Source of the DNA: SIG603 sp044432645
Lineage (GTDB): Bacteria; Bacillota; Clostridia; Oscillospirales; Acutalibacteraceae
Length of the DNA stretch: 64,000 nucleotides
Direction: 5' to 3'
Assembly: GCA_044432645.1 (NCBI GenBank)
Contig: JAWXUM010000006.1
Location: 15,580 to 79,579 of the forward strand
In this document: positions 8,896-17,712 of the stretch, in pieces
Layout: each line of letters begins with the position of its first letter
How positions within the stretch are numbered: position 1 is the stretch's first letter
Made by a program: the position numbers and the translations under genes
The notes under the pieces: model-generated
What the model was told of the DNA's origin: nothing
Databases searched by the model: none
The model's input: the letters and a program-made list of their open reading frames with translations, nothing else

Positions 8896-10002
8896 TTAAT
8901 TAATTTCTCCGTTTTTCACGTGAAACATTTTTCCTTTATCCATTAAATTAATGGTTTCAGGACTGCAACAGGTTATAAAAATTTGTTTACCTGTAAGTTT
9001 ATTTAAAATAAAACTTTGTCGCTCATTGTCAAGCTCACTCATGACATCATCAAGTAAAATTATAGGTGTTTCCCCTATGTTTTCCTCTAAAATTTCAGCT
9101 TCTGCAAGTTTTAATGCAATTACTGCACTTCTTTGTTGACCTTGTGAACCGTAAGTTCTTGCTTCTAAATTGTTTATAAAAATTTCGCAGTCATCACGGT
9201 GGGGCCCTATAGAAGTTATTCCTAGCCTTAAATCAGATTTATTTGTTCTTTTTAAAGCGTTTATATATTTTTCTTTAGGATTTTCCAAATATTCTGACGC
9301 ATTTAAAGATAATGGTTTGTATTCTATATTAAAATTTTCTTTTTGACCTGAAATTCCAAAATAAATTTCTTTAGCTTTGTTATTTAAGTTTTGTGCGTAT
9401 TTTATTCTTTTATTTATTATTTCACAGCCGAAAGTAACTGCCCTTTCGTTCCAAATATCAAGCATATATTCAAGTGAATTGTCAGTTTGAATTTGTCTTA
9501 AAAGTGCGTTTCTTTGCATAATTACCCTGTTATATTTTGACAAAAGTTTTGGGTAACTTGGCTCAATTTGACAAATTGCAGCATCTATAAAAGTTCTTCT
9601 AAAGCTTGGACCCTCTTTTATAAGCATTAAATGTTCTGGTGAAAATATTACTGCACAAATTTTACCAACTAAAGCAGAACCTGTTTTCTTTTCAACACCG
9701 TTAATTATAGAGTTTCTTTTGCCATTTTCTATGTTTAAAATTGCCCACTGTTCCCTTTGATTTGCATAAAAATTTGCTTTTAAACTTGCTATTTTGCTGT
9801 TTTTTTGGTCAATTATTTTAGGCAGTTGATTATCTTTGTTACCTCTAAAAGAATGTCCACCAGTAAAAAGCCATAAACTTTCAAGTAAATTGGTTTTTCC
9901 TTGAGCGTTATTTCCATAAATAAGATTTATTTCATTGTTAGGCTCTATATAAGAATTTTCTAGATTTCTAAAATTTTGAAAAGTAAGTTTTCTTATTTCC
10001 AT
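8896..10002 (-). CDS. recF: DNA replication and repair protein RecF
   Basis: 368 residues from the preferred start. The P-loop is YGNNAQGKTNL, the signature region contains GSQGQQRS, and the Walker B segment is ILLDDVMSELD, all diagnostic for RecF. It loads RecA at single-strand gaps with RecO and RecR. I place the start at 10002 (MEIRKLTFQNF) because that ATG overlaps the stop of the upstream yaaA by one base (TAATG). A frame five codons longer is open. The last codons (MFHVK) contain a near-parS palindrome at 8912-8927. Confidence 0.96.
   Translation of the reverse strand: MEIRKLTFQNFRNLENSYIEPNNEINLIYGNNAQGKTNLLESLWLFTGGHSFRGNKDNQLPKIIDQKNSKIASLKANFYANQREQWAILNIENGKRNSIINGVEKKTGSALVGKICAVIFSPEHLMLIKEGPSFRRTFIDAAICQIEPSYPKLLSKYNRVIMQRNALLRQIQTDNSLEYMLDIWNERAVTFGCEIINKRIKYAQNLNNKAKEIYFGISGQKENFNIEYKPLSLNASEYLENPKEKYINALKRTNKSDLRLGITSIGPHRDDCEIFINNLEARTYGSQGQQRSAVIALKLAEAEILEENIGETPIILLDDVMSELDNERQSFILNKLTGKQIFITCCSPETINLMDKGKMFHVKNGEIN
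8912..8927. promoter_or_regulatory. parS: Near-consensus parS site in the recF 3' end
   Basis: TTTTTCACGTGAAACA, one mismatch (position 2) from the parS 16-mer TGTTTCACGTGAAACA. It is in the recF coding sequence. Two perfect copies occur at 19311-19326 and 39687-39702, and parA/parB lie in this window, so ParB binding is likely but weaker here. Confidence 0.75.
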
Positions 10003-10211
10003 TATATAACTGTACAAACTTCGCCTTTAAAGCTAAAATTGTCGCCTTTTCTCATTTTTTTGCCACGCATTGTGCAAATTTCACCGTTAACCATAACAGT
10101 TCCGTGTTGAATTGCCATTTTTGCCATTCCACCAGTGTCAAAAGCACCAGCTAGTTTCATAAGGCTATCTAACTTTATATATTCTGTATCAATTTTTACT
10201 TCTTTATCCAT
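10002..10211 (-). CDS. yaaA: S4-domain RNA-binding protein YaaA
   Basis: 69 residues with the S4 RNA-binding fold pattern: IKLDSLMKLAGAFDTGGMAK, then GTVMVNGE and RGKKMRKGD. It always sits between dnaN and recF in Firmicutes and is thought to bind structured RNA or ribosomal precursors (family knowledge; exact role unsettled). Its stop overlaps the recF start by one base, which implies translational coupling. Confidence 0.92.
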   Translation of the reverse strand: MDKEVKIDTEYIKLDSLMKLAGAFDTGGMAKMAIQHGTVMVNGEICTMRGKKMRKGDNFSFKGEVCTVI

Positions 10212-10253
10212 ATAAATCCTTTCTTTGTGTACTAAATGTATAATTATGCAATA

Positions 10254-11363
10254 TTAAGTTCTTTTTAAAAGAACCGGCAATATTAAGAAATTGAAACTGT
10301 CCCCCTGTAGTGGACAAAATAATATTGGTAAAGAAGGTGCAGAAGTGTCTATTTTCATAATAATTTCATCACATTCGCTAAATTTCAAAGCTTCTAGTAA
10401 ATATCTGTTATGAAAACCAATTTCGGCAATGTTTCCGTCAGTTTTGCAGTGGAATGAATCTTCTGCTTTACCAATTGAGCTTGAACAGCTTAATTTAATT
10501 GTGTCATTATCAATATTGCATCTAATATAACTTTTTAATCTATCATTTAACAAAATTGAAACACGTTCTGTAGATTCTATAAAATCTTTTGTTTTTATTT
10601 TAAGTTCAAAAGTACTTTTTTTAGGAATTGCGTTTTTGTAGTCAAAAAATTCACCTTCTAAAATAGTTGAAACAATTATATAATTTTCTACTTTGAACAT
10701 AATATGACGTCTGCTTAGTATAATTTCTACTTCAGCTTCTTCATCTGTAGAAATTTTTGATAATTCGTTTAAAGTTTTTCCTGGTACTATAAAATAATCG
10801 TTAAAATTACATGTGATTTTTTCTGACCTTTTAGCAAGTCTGTTTCCATCAGCAGCAACTAAATCTAAAGTATCATCTTCTATTTTGAAAAGAATTCCTT
10901 TATAAATAGGTTTTCCTTCGTTTTCAGTTGTACAAAAAATGGTTTGTCTAATCATATTATTTAGAGTTTCGCTAGAAACAGTAAATTTATTTTTATTTTC
11001 AACATTAGGAAGTTCTGGAAATTCATCAGCATTTATTCCAGATATTGATGAATTGCTATAATTGCTTTCAATTTTAATTTGATTATGATTATTAACAGTA
11101 ATATTGATTATATTATCTGGTGCTTTTCTTATAATTTCACTAAATAATTTTGCGCTTACTACAATTTTACCTTCTTCAATTATTGTTGCTGGTATTAATG
11201 TTTTAATTCCAATTTCTAAATTATAAGCAGTAAGTTCAATTTGTCCATCACTAGCTTTAATAAAAATACCTTCAAGTGCAGGAATTGCACTTTTGTTTGG
11301 TACTACTCTTAATAAATTATTTAAACTATCAGATAAATCTTTTCTATTAATTTTGAATTTCAT
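10254..11363 (-). CDS. dnaN: DNA polymerase III sliding clamp, beta subunit
   Basis: 369 residues, normal length. It shows the three-fold clamp pattern, beginning MKFKINRKDLSDSLNNLLRV, with IPALEGIFIKA and the central AADGNRLAKR typical of DnaN. It encircles DNA and tethers the replicative polymerase, and it recruits repair proteins. It lies directly downstream of dnaA after the presumed origin-unwinding segment. The C-terminus ends ILPVLLKRT, close to the usual LPVR type end. Confidence 0.96.
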   Translation of the reverse strand: MKFKINRKDLSDSLNNLLRVVPNKSAIPALEGIFIKASDGQIELTAYNLEIGIKTLIPATIIEEGKIVVSAKLFSEIIRKAPDNIINITVNNHNQIKIESNYSNSSISGINADEFPELPNVENKNKFTVSSETLNNMIRQTIFCTTENEGKPIYKGILFKIEDDTLDLVAADGNRLAKRSEKITCNFNDYFIVPGKTLNELSKISTDEEAEVEIILSRRHIMFKVENYIIVSTILEGEFFDYKNAIPKKSTFELKIKTKDFIESTERVSILLNDRLKSYIRCNIDNDTIKLSCSSSIGKAEDSFHCKTDGNIAEIGFHNRYLLEALKFSECDEIIMKIDTSAPSLPILFCPLQGDSFNFLILPVLLKRT

Positions 11364-11674
11364 TTTATACCTCTTTATATGTAAAATTTGTAGTTTTAGT
11401 AAATGTTGAAAAAAATTTATGTTTTTTATAAATTTAATATTTTTTAATTTTTTTTATTATATATATATTAATAAGAGTAGCTGTAGTAGTAGGGGGTGTT
11501 TAAATGTTAATAAATATATAAAAGTCTTATTTTTACTGGGTTTAAAGTTTAAAAGTTTTCAATAATTGGTTGTTTATAAATTGTTTATAAGTTTAAAATT
11601 TAGGGTTTTTAACAGTGTCAACAAAGTTTAAACAGTTGAAAGATTAAAAAATGTTGAAAACTTTAGCTTTAAGT
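11364..11674. other. oriC: Probable oriC unwinding region between dnaA and dnaN
   Basis: A 311-base gene-free stretch. Reading from the dnaA side it has degenerate DnaA-box-like sequences (TGTTGAAAA at 11652-11660, TGTTTATAA at 11582-11590 and 11571-11579, TGTTAATAA at 11505-11513). A run of five G follows at 11492-11496, then TAG trinucleotides at 11478-11492 with one CTG among them, and then an AT-only stretch (about 11440-11472). That order matches the basal unwinding module described for Bacillus (DnaA boxes, GC-rich step, DnaA-trio, melting region). No perfect TTATCCACA box is present, so the boxes are weak by eye. Confidence 0.7.
11478..11492 (+). promoter_or_regulatory. DnaA-trio-like TAG repeat
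   Basis: TAG-CTG-TAG-TAG-TAG, directly followed by a G run on one side and flanked by an AT-only stretch on the other. DnaA-trios bind DnaA on single-stranded DNA during origin melting (established in Bacillus). One of five trinucleotides is off-consensus. Confidence 0.65.
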
Positions 11675-12982
11675 TTAAAGGTTTTTAATATTTTTAGTTA
11701 TGTCTTCTATTGTATTTTTAAGGTATAAATCTGTTTTAGTTTTGTCTTCAATTTGCTGAATTGCATATACAATTGTGCTGTGGTCACGACCACCTAAAGT
11801 TTCACCAATTGCATTCATTGAAAGATTTGTAGTTTTTCTTATAATAAAAGCTGCAACTTGACGTGCAGTAGAAATTTTTGCATTTCTTTTAGAAGATTCA
11901 ATGTCTTCTTTTGTACAACCGTAAGTTCTGCCTACTTCTTCTAAAATTTTATCTATAGTAATAGGAGTAGATTCTTCGTCTTTGAAAATATCGCTTATAG
12001 CATTTTGTGCAGTAATAATACTTGGAGCTTTGCCCTCAAGTAAATAATAAGCTTTCATTTTTTTAACTATGCCTTCAAGTTGACGAATATTGCTTTTTAA
12101 TTTGTTAGCTATAAATTCACATACATTAGATGGAATATTTATTTCTAAAAGTTCAGCTTTTCTTTTTATAATGGCAATTCTTGTTTCATAATTTGGTGGT
12201 TGAACATCAGCAGTTAATCCCCATTCAAAACGGCCTTTAATTCTGTCTTCTAAAGTTGCAATATCTTTAGGTGGTCTATCTGATGCTAGAATAATTTGTT
12301 TTCTAGACTCATAAAGTGTGTTAAAAGTATGGAAAAATTCTTCTTGGGTAGATTCTTTACCACCAATAAACTGAATATCATCCATAAGTAAAACATCTGC
12401 TTTTCTATATTTTTCTCTAAAAGCTGCAGTTGTACCTTTTTGAATAGCTTCAATAAGTTCATTAGTGAATTCATCACCTTTAACGTATACTATGTTTAAA
12501 GATGAATTATTTTTATGTATTTCAGTAGAAATAGCATTTAAAAGGTGAGTTTTGCCAAGACCTGAATTTCCATAAATGAAAAGTGGATTATAAATTTGTG
12601 CAGGTTTAGTAGCAACTGCTACACAAGCTGCATGTGCAAAGTTGTTAGAAGGGCCTACTATAAATGTTTGGAAAGTTAAGTCGTAATATTCACCAGGTGA
12701 AGAAATTTTCTCTTCTTGCTTGACAATTTCCTCGTGAACCATTATCTTATAATCAATAGATATACCAAAAACAGTTGTAAATGCTTCACTAATTAGATTT
12801 TGATAACATCTTTCAAGAGTTTGTTTGTGAAATTCGTTTGGGGCTTCAATTATAGCTACTCCTTTTTCAAAGTCTAAAGAAATAGGGATAAGTCTTGAAA
12901 ACCAAGTTGTGTAGCCTATATCAGTAGTTTGAGTTTTACAATAATCGCAAATTAAATCCCAAGCCTCGTTAAATGATTCCAT
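11675..12982 (-). CDS. dnaA: Chromosomal replication initiator DnaA
   Basis: 435 residues, slightly short because the linker domain II is small. Domain I starts FNEAWDLICDYCKTQ. The AAA+ domain has Walker A GNSGLGKTH, Walker B VLLMDDIQF and the sensor LEDRIKGRFEWGL. Domain IV has GGRDHSTIVYA, the DNA-contacting signature. It binds DnaA boxes and melts the origin. A strong minus-strand promoter is visible at 13127-13155. The next gene downstream is dnaN, across the presumed unwinding region. Confidence 0.97.
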   Translation of the reverse strand: MESFNEAWDLICDYCKTQTTDIGYTTWFSRLIPISLDFEKGVAIIEAPNEFHKQTLERCYQNLISEAFTTVFGISIDYKIMVHEEIVKQEEKISSPGEYYDLTFQTFIVGPSNNFAHAACVAVATKPAQIYNPLFIYGNSGLGKTHLLNAISTEIHKNNSSLNIVYVKGDEFTNELIEAIQKGTTAAFREKYRKADVLLMDDIQFIGGKESTQEEFFHTFNTLYESRKQIILASDRPPKDIATLEDRIKGRFEWGLTADVQPPNYETRIAIIKRKAELLEINIPSNVCEFIANKLKSNIRQLEGIVKKMKAYYLLEGKAPSIITAQNAISDIFKDEESTPITIDKILEEVGRTYGCTKEDIESSKRNAKISTARQVAAFIIRKTTNLSMNAIGETLGGRDHSTIVYAIQQIEDKTKTDLYLKNTIEDITKNIKNL

Positions 12983-13126
12983 TTTTTTTAATAACCTTAT
13001 AGATTTAGCTTTTCTATTAAGCTTTTATCTATATTTTTTACCTTTCTCATATTTAAAATAAATAATATTATATATCAAAAATTGTTAAAAAGCCTCAAAT
13101 TAGCTTTTACGTAAATAATTAAAATC

Positions 13127-13155
13127 ATTATAGCACATTTTAAGAAAAAATGCAA
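13127..13155 (-). promoter_or_regulatory. dnaA promoter (SigA type)
   Basis: On the minus strand: TTGCAT, 17-base spacer, TGC-TATAAT (extended -10). It is about 145 bases upstream of the dnaA start and has no competing gene in between. Confidence 0.75.
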
Positions 13156-13311
13156 AATTATTAACGATAAAATATATATTTTTTTTACAACAATTTTTAT
13201 CTTTTTTAAGTAAAAAAATGTCATTATCTAGTGGTTTGAAAATATTACATCACAAATTACATGATATTTAACAAAAATATTATAATTCTAGCAATATTTT
13301 CAAAAATTGCA

Positions 13312-13341
13312 TTGACAAATATATATGAATTAAGGTATAAT
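13312..13341 (+). promoter_or_regulatory. rpmH operon promoter (SigA type)
   Basis: TTGACA (13312-13317), an 18-base spacer and TATAAT (13336-13341). It is a consensus promoter about 110 bases upstream of rpmH. Confidence 0.85.
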
Positions 13342-13451
13342 TTTAAGGCGAAAGCTTATATTGAAAAATATATAGTGAATAGATGTAGATGAGGTTTTTC
13401 GTGTAACAATGGAAAATCAAGTTATAAATTCCCGAAAGGAGGGTTCTAGGT

Positions 13452-13586
13452 ATGCTAAGAACATATCAACCTAAGAAGCTTCACAGAAAAAAGGAGCACG
13501 GTTTCAGAAAAAGAATGTCTGACAAAAACGGCCGCAAGGTTCTTGCACGTCGCAGAGCAAAGGGAAGAGCACATTTATCTTATTGA
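13452..13586 (+). CDS. rpmH: Ribosomal protein bL34
   Basis: A 44-residue basic protein reading MLRTYQPKKLHRKKEHGF and ending GRAHLSY, the invariant bL34 sequence. It is a structural protein of the large ribosomal subunit. It is preceded by a strong AAAGGAGGG ribosome site and the promoter at 13312-13341. A hairpin at 13599-13620 separates it from rnpA, which can explain higher rpmH than rnpA expression. Confidence 0.97.
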   Translation: MLRTYQPKKLHRKKEHGFRKRMSDKNGRKVLARRRAKGRAHLSY

Positions 13587-13598
13587 TATTTGCCTTAT

Positions 13599-13620
13599 AA
13601 GGTCACAATTTAGTGACCTT
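13599..13620 (+). terminator. Hairpin between rpmH and rnpA
   Basis: AAGGTCAC-AATTTA-GTGACCTT followed by TCTTTGTT. The U tract is interrupted, so it is probably a partial terminator or attenuator that lets some transcripts reach rnpA. Confidence 0.7.
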
Positions 13621-13665
13621 TCTTTGTTATTGTAATGAATTAGTTAGTAAAAGTTGGCTTAAGTT

Positions 13666-13998
13666 ATGAAAATTAACGCTATTTGCGAAAATAGAGATTA
13701 TAGAAGAATTTATGCAAGGGGTAATACTATTGTTACGCCTAGTGTTGTTATATATATTTCTAAAAACAGAAGAAAAAATGTTAGAGTTGGCATAACTACA
13801 AGTAAAAAAATAGGAAACGCTGTTAAACGTAACAGAGCTAGAAGAATTATTAGGGAATCTATAAGAGAAATTTTACCTAATATTAAAGAAGGTTATGATT
13901 TAGTTTTAGTTGCTAGAGCTAAAACACCTTATTTAAAAAGTACACAAATTAAATTAGTGCTTTTAAAACAACTTAAATCCAATGGTATCTTAAAATGA
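13666..13998 (+). CDS. rnpA: Ribonuclease P protein component
   Basis: 110 residues, with the family's RNA-contacting motif KRNRARRIIRE in the middle and a basic N-terminal half. It assists the RNase P RNA in maturing tRNA 5' ends. It lies directly after rpmH, as in nearly all bacteria, and overlaps yidD by four bases (ATGA). Confidence 0.96.
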   Translation: MKINAICENRDYRRIYARGNTIVTPSVVIYISKNRRKNVRVGITTSKKIGNAVKRNRARRIIRESIREILPNIKEGYDLVLVARAKTPYLKSTQIKLVLLKQLKSNGILK

Positions 13999-14219
13999 AA
14001 AAAATTTTGATAGCTATTATCAAATTTTATAAAAAAAATATTTCAAGCATGAAACCGTTTCCAACTTGTAGGTTTAGTCCAACTTGTTCGGATTATGGTT
14101 TACAGGCTATTGAGGAACATGGCGCTTTTAAAGGTGGTATGTTAACTTTGTGGCGTGTGTTAAGATGCAATCCATTTTGTAAAGCAGGTTATGACCCTGT
14201 ACCGAAAAAGAAAAAATAA
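13995..14219 (+). CDS. yidD: Membrane protein insertion efficiency factor YidD
   Basis: 74 residues with the conserved cysteine-rich pattern CRFSPTCSDYGLQAIEEHG and CNPFCKAGYDPVP. It is an inner-membrane-associated helper for YidC-dependent insertion. It overlaps rnpA and lies 18 bases before yidC, so these are co-transcribed. Confidence 0.95.
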   Translation: MKKILIAIIKFYKKNISSMKPFPTCRFSPTCSDYGLQAIEEHGAFKGGMLTLWRVLRCNPFCKAGYDPVPKKKK

Positions 14220-14237
14220 GCTTAAAAGGAGCAAATT

Positions 14238-15287
14238 ATGTTTAATTTTTTTGGTAGCTTACTTGGCTATCTATTATGGTTTTTATACACCATTTTTCAA
14301 AATTATGGTGTAGCAATTATTTTGTTTACAGTTATACTTAAAGCGGCACTTTTCCCAATGAATGTAAAACAACAAAGAAGTATGGCTGGTCAAGCTAAAC
14401 TTTCTGAAAAGCAAAAACTACTTCAAGCACAATATGCTAACAATAAAACTAAATATAATGAAGAACTTCAAAAATTATATGAAAAAGAGGGAGTAAACCC
14501 AGCTTCTGGTTGTTTAACTTCTTTAATTCCATTACCAATTATGTTTGGTATTTACTATTCTGTTATTTACCCACTTAAAAATACACTTCACATTGCTAGT
14601 GAAACTGTAACTGCTGTAACAGAGTATGTTGGAACAAGTACTGACATTGTTTTAAGTAACTATGTTGAACTTGATATTATTAAAAACTGGGATGTTTTAA
14701 AAGACAGCGTTTCTTCTTTCTTTACTGCTGCTGAAATTGAAAAAATTGAATTTTTTGTAGACGGTTTTGAGTTTTTAGGTTTAAATTTACTTGAAACTCC
14801 AAAAAGTGCAGCGTTTATAGAATTGCTTTGGATAATTCCTGTGTTATCACTTGTGTTTTCACTTTTAATGCAATTTGTTATGAGCCGTTACAGCAAAGTT
14901 AAACAACAAGGCGCTATGAAAATAATGCTTTACTTGTTACCATTTATGTCAGCTTATTGGGCTTACATTTTCCCAGCTGCTGTTGGTTTTTACTGGGTAA
15001 CATCTTCACTTATGGGTATTGTTCAATCTATAGTAACACAAAAATTCTTTAGCCATGACCAATTAAACGTTATGAACGAAGCAAAAGCTTATGTAACTTT
15101 ATATGAAAAAGAAAAGAAAATGAATACTTTGCCTGAAAATTTGCAAAGACAAATTTCTAATAAAATAGATTTACAAAATAAAGCAACTTTAAATAATCAA
15201 AAACAAGGAAAAGTAGATAACAAAAAGAAAAAATCAGCAAAATCTACAAATAAAAACTCACAAGATTATTTAGGAAATAAAAAATAG
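14238..15287 (+). CDS. yidC: Membrane protein insertase YidC/SpoIIIJ
   Basis: 349 residues with the five-helix YidC core. It begins at MFNFFGSLLGYLLWFLYTIF without the lipobox seen in many Firmicutes. TVILKAALFPMNVKQQRSM is the first conserved block with the groove helices, and YWAYIFPAAVGFYWVTSSL is the last. The C-terminal tail is very basic (GKVDNKKKKSAKS), as expected for ribosome contact. It inserts membrane proteins and, in spore formers, serves the SpoIIIA/Q channel. An AAGGAG site precedes it. Confidence 0.95.
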   Translation: MFNFFGSLLGYLLWFLYTIFQNYGVAIILFTVILKAALFPMNVKQQRSMAGQAKLSEKQKLLQAQYANNKTKYNEELQKLYEKEGVNPASGCLTSLIPLPIMFGIYYSVIYPLKNTLHIASETVTAVTEYVGTSTDIVLSNYVELDIIKNWDVLKDSVSSFFTAAEIEKIEFFVDGFEFLGLNLLETPKSAAFIELLWIIPVLSLVFSLLMQFVMSRYSKVKQQGAMKIMLYLLPFMSAYWAYIFPAAVGFYWVTSSLMGIVQSIVTQKFFSHDQLNVMNEAKAYVTLYEKEKKMNTLPENLQRQISNKIDLQNKATLNNQKQGKVDNKKKKSAKSTNKNSQDYLGNKK

Positions 15288-15308
15288 TACGAGATAAGGA
15301 GTAAAAAA

Positions 15309-16220
15309 ATGATTAAAGAAGCAATCGCTACAGGCGAAACAAATGAAATAGCTTTTAAAAATGCTTGTGATATTTTAGCTGTAAGCACTGACAAAGCTAG
15401 TATGGAAGTAATAGAAAATGCTGTTAAAAAAACATTTGGTCTTTTTGGTGGAAGTTTAGCTAAAGTTAGAGCATATTACGAAATTACACCTGCTCAAAAA
15501 GCTGCTGCATATGTAAAAGACATTCTTACAAAAATGGATGTTGCTAATGTAGAAGTAAATATTGAAGAAGAAAACGAAGGCAGTACTTTAAAAATTGTAG
15601 GTGAAGATGTAAGCTTTATTATCGGTCATAGAGGTGACACTCTGGATTCACTTCAATACTTAGCATCACTTGTTGCTAATCAAGGCGAAGAAAAATATTG
15701 CAGAATTTCAATTGATGTTGGTAGTTTCCGTGAAAAAAGAAAAGAAACTTTACAAGGTTTAGGCAAAAAAATTGCTTTAAAAGCTTTAAGAATTGGTAGA
15801 AACCAAATTTTAGAACCTATGAACCCTTATGAAAGAAGAATTATACATACAGCTGTTCAAGAAGTAGAGGGTGTTAAATCTTGGAGTGAGGGAACAGACC
15901 TTAACCGTCACGTAGTTATAGGCCCTGTTGACGGTGAAAAACCTAGATATAACAAAAATAACAGAGGATTCAAAAAAGACGGATTTAATAAAGATGGTTT
16001 CAAAAAAGACGGTTTCAAGAAAGATGGTTTTAAAAAAGACGGATTTAATAATAATGGACCAAGAAAACCTTATAATAGCAATTCAGTTAAACCATATAAC
16101 GACAAAATTACTTCACAAATTTCTGAAACTGCTCCTGTTCCATACAGCCCAGCACCACTTGATGAGGCTCCTGTACGTAAAAAAGTGGAAGACGCACCAC
16201 TTTACGGAAGAATTAAATAA
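15309..16220 (+). CDS. jag: Jag/KhpB-type RNA-binding protein with KDGF repeat insert
   Basis: 303 residues. A Jag-N domain (1-50) begins MIKEAIATGETNEIA. A KH domain follows with SFIIGHRGDTLDSLQ (about 100-115). The R3H domain has MNPYERRIIHTAVQEV. After this the protein carries five tandem five-residue repeats of the FKKDG type, encoded by 15-base DNA repeats at 15967-16050, and then a disordered Pro/Asn tail. Jag binds RNA and is linked to cell elongation and division control in Firmicutes. It follows yidC closely with a GAGATAAGGAG-type site. Confidence 0.92.
   Translation: MIKEAIATGETNEIAFKNACDILAVSTDKASMEVIENAVKKTFGLFGGSLAKVRAYYEITPAQKAAAYVKDILTKMDVANVEVNIEEENEGSTLKIVGEDVSFIIGHRGDTLDSLQYLASLVANQGEEKYCRISIDVGSFREKRKETLQGLGKKIALKALRIGRNQILEPMNPYERRIIHTAVQEVEGVKSWSEGTDLNRHVVIGPVDGEKPRYNKNNRGFKKDGFNKDGFKKDGFKKDGFKKDGFNNNGPRKPYNSNSVKPYNDKITSQISETAPVPYSPAPLDEAPVRKKVEDAPLYGRIK
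15967..16050 (+). repeat. 15-base tandem repeat in jag
   Basis: Five copies of a unit like TTCAAAAAAGACGGA, in frame, encoding FKKDG or FNKDG. The copies differ at silent positions, so the array is not brand new but could still change length. Confidence 0.85.
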
Positions 16221-16242
16221 GTCATTATTTGTAAAAATTAAT

Positions 16243-16269
16243 GGGGAGGGGTTTCCCCTCCTCATTTTT
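16243..16269 (+). terminator. Terminator after jag
   Basis: A GGGGAGGGG-TTT-CCCCTCCTC hairpin followed by ATTTTTG. It is a strong intrinsic terminator separating the yidC-jag unit from mnmE. Confidence 0.85.
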
Positions 16270-16330
16270 GTTTATTTTATGTAGGAAATAAACAGTGCGA
16301 GTTATTAAAGTAAAAAAATCGGAGAAAAAA

Positions 16331-17701
16331 ATGCAAAACATAAACTCAATATCCACAATTGCAGCTATTTGTACTGCTTCTGGAGTTGGAGCAATCGCTG
16401 TTATACGAATATCTGGCGAAAAAGCACATCAAATAGCCGACAAAATTTTCAAAGGAAACAAAAAAATTTCAGATTTAAAGGGATACCAAGCATTATTTGG
16501 TACTGTTTGCGATATTAACGGCGAGCATTTAGACGAATGCATTGCCCTTAATTTTGTTGCGCCTAAAAGTTTTACTGGCGAAGATATGGTAGAAATTTCT
16601 TGTCATGGTGGTAGTTTTGTTAGCAAAAGAGTGCTTGATGCTGTTATAAAAGCTGGGGCTAGGCCGGCTCTTAGTGGTGAGTTTACAAAACGTGCATTTT
16701 TGAACGGTAAAATGGACTTGGCTCAAGCTGAGTCAGTTATTGAAATAATTAATGCAACTGGCGAAAGAGCGAGGCAAGGTGCTTTGTCGATAAAAGAGGG
16801 TAGACTTTCTAAAGAAATTGGCGAAATATTAACTGATTTAGTTAATATTGGTGGAGATTTATCAGCTTGGGCAGATTATCCAGACGACGATGTTCCACAA
16901 GTTGATGAAAAAATGTTGAAAACTAAATTAGAAAACGCAAAAACAGTTTTGGAAAACATGATAAAAAACTTCGACAGTGGTAAAATTTATCGTGACGGAG
17001 TTAAAACAGCTATTTTAGGGCGACCAAACGCTGGAAAATCGACTTTAATGAATTTGCTTTCAGGCTGTGAACGCTCAATAGTGACCGATATTGCTGGTAC
17101 AACTCGTGATGTTGTAGAAGAAAGAGTTATGATAGGGCAAATTCCACTTATTTTGGCAGACACGGCTGGTCTTCGTGATACTTTAGACCCAGTAGAAAAA
17201 ATTGGCGTAAAAATGGCGAAAGATCGACTAAATTGGTCAGAGCTTATTTTGGCTGTTTTTGATGGTTCGCAAGAACTTAACGAACAAGACAAGCAACTTA
17301 TAAACGATATTAAAGATAAACCTAGTATTGCCATTATAAATAAGAGCGATTTAGAACAAAAAATCAACTGTGAGTATATTTTTAATGAAATAAAATACTC
17401 AATGTATATTTCTGCGATAGACGGAAAGTATTCAACTGAACTTAAAAAACTTGTTGAAAAGATTTTCGGAACTTTAGAAACAGGTGGAGCAGAGTTATGC
17501 ACACAAAGACAAAGGGATTCTGTAAACCGTGCATTAATTTCAGTTGAAGAAGCTTTAAATGCTGTAAATTTTGGTTTAACTTTAGACGCAGTAACTGTTA
17601 TGACAGAAGACGCAGTTTCATCATTGTTGGAACTTACAGGCAAAAAAGTTAGTGATACTTTAGTTAATAATGTTTTTTCACGTTTTTGCGTGGGCAAGTA
17701 G
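16331..17701 (+). CDS. mnmE: tRNA modification GTPase MnmE (TrmE)
   Basis: 456 residues from an ATG with a GGAG site at 16321. An upstream GTG at 16295 would add 12 basic residues not usual in the family. The N-terminal tetrahydrofolate-binding domain has STIAAICTASGVGAIAVIRI. The GTPase domain has GRPNAGKSTLMN, DTAG and NKSD. The protein ends in FCVGK, the invariant Cys-containing C-terminus. With MnmG it makes the aminomethyl-uridine at the tRNA wobble position. mnmG follows after a hairpin repeat. Confidence 0.96.
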   Translation: MQNINSISTIAAICTASGVGAIAVIRISGEKAHQIADKIFKGNKKISDLKGYQALFGTVCDINGEHLDECIALNFVAPKSFTGEDMVEISCHGGSFVSKRVLDAVIKAGARPALSGEFTKRAFLNGKMDLAQAESVIEIINATGERARQGALSIKEGRLSKEIGEILTDLVNIGGDLSAWADYPDDDVPQVDEKMLKTKLENAKTVLENMIKNFDSGKIYRDGVKTAILGRPNAGKSTLMNLLSGCERSIVTDIAGTTRDVVEERVMIGQIPLILADTAGLRDTLDPVEKIGVKMAKDRLNWSELILAVFDGSQELNEQDKQLINDIKDKPSIAIINKSDLEQKINCEYIFNEIKYSMYISAIDGKYSTELKKLVEKIFGTLETGGAELCTQRQRDSVNRALISVEEALNAVNFGLTLDAVTVMTEDAVSSLLELTGKKVSDTLVNNVFSRFCVGK

Positions 17702-17712
17702 TGATTAAAACC

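Larger units (their letters stand above)
12983..13451. other. AT-rich divergent region between dnaA and rpmH
   Basis: 470 bases without a gene. It holds the dnaA promoter (minus) and the rpmH promoter (plus), with leaders of about 135 and 100 bases. I saw no clear DnaA boxes here, which favours the dnaA-dnaN gap as the melting site. Confidence 0.7.
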
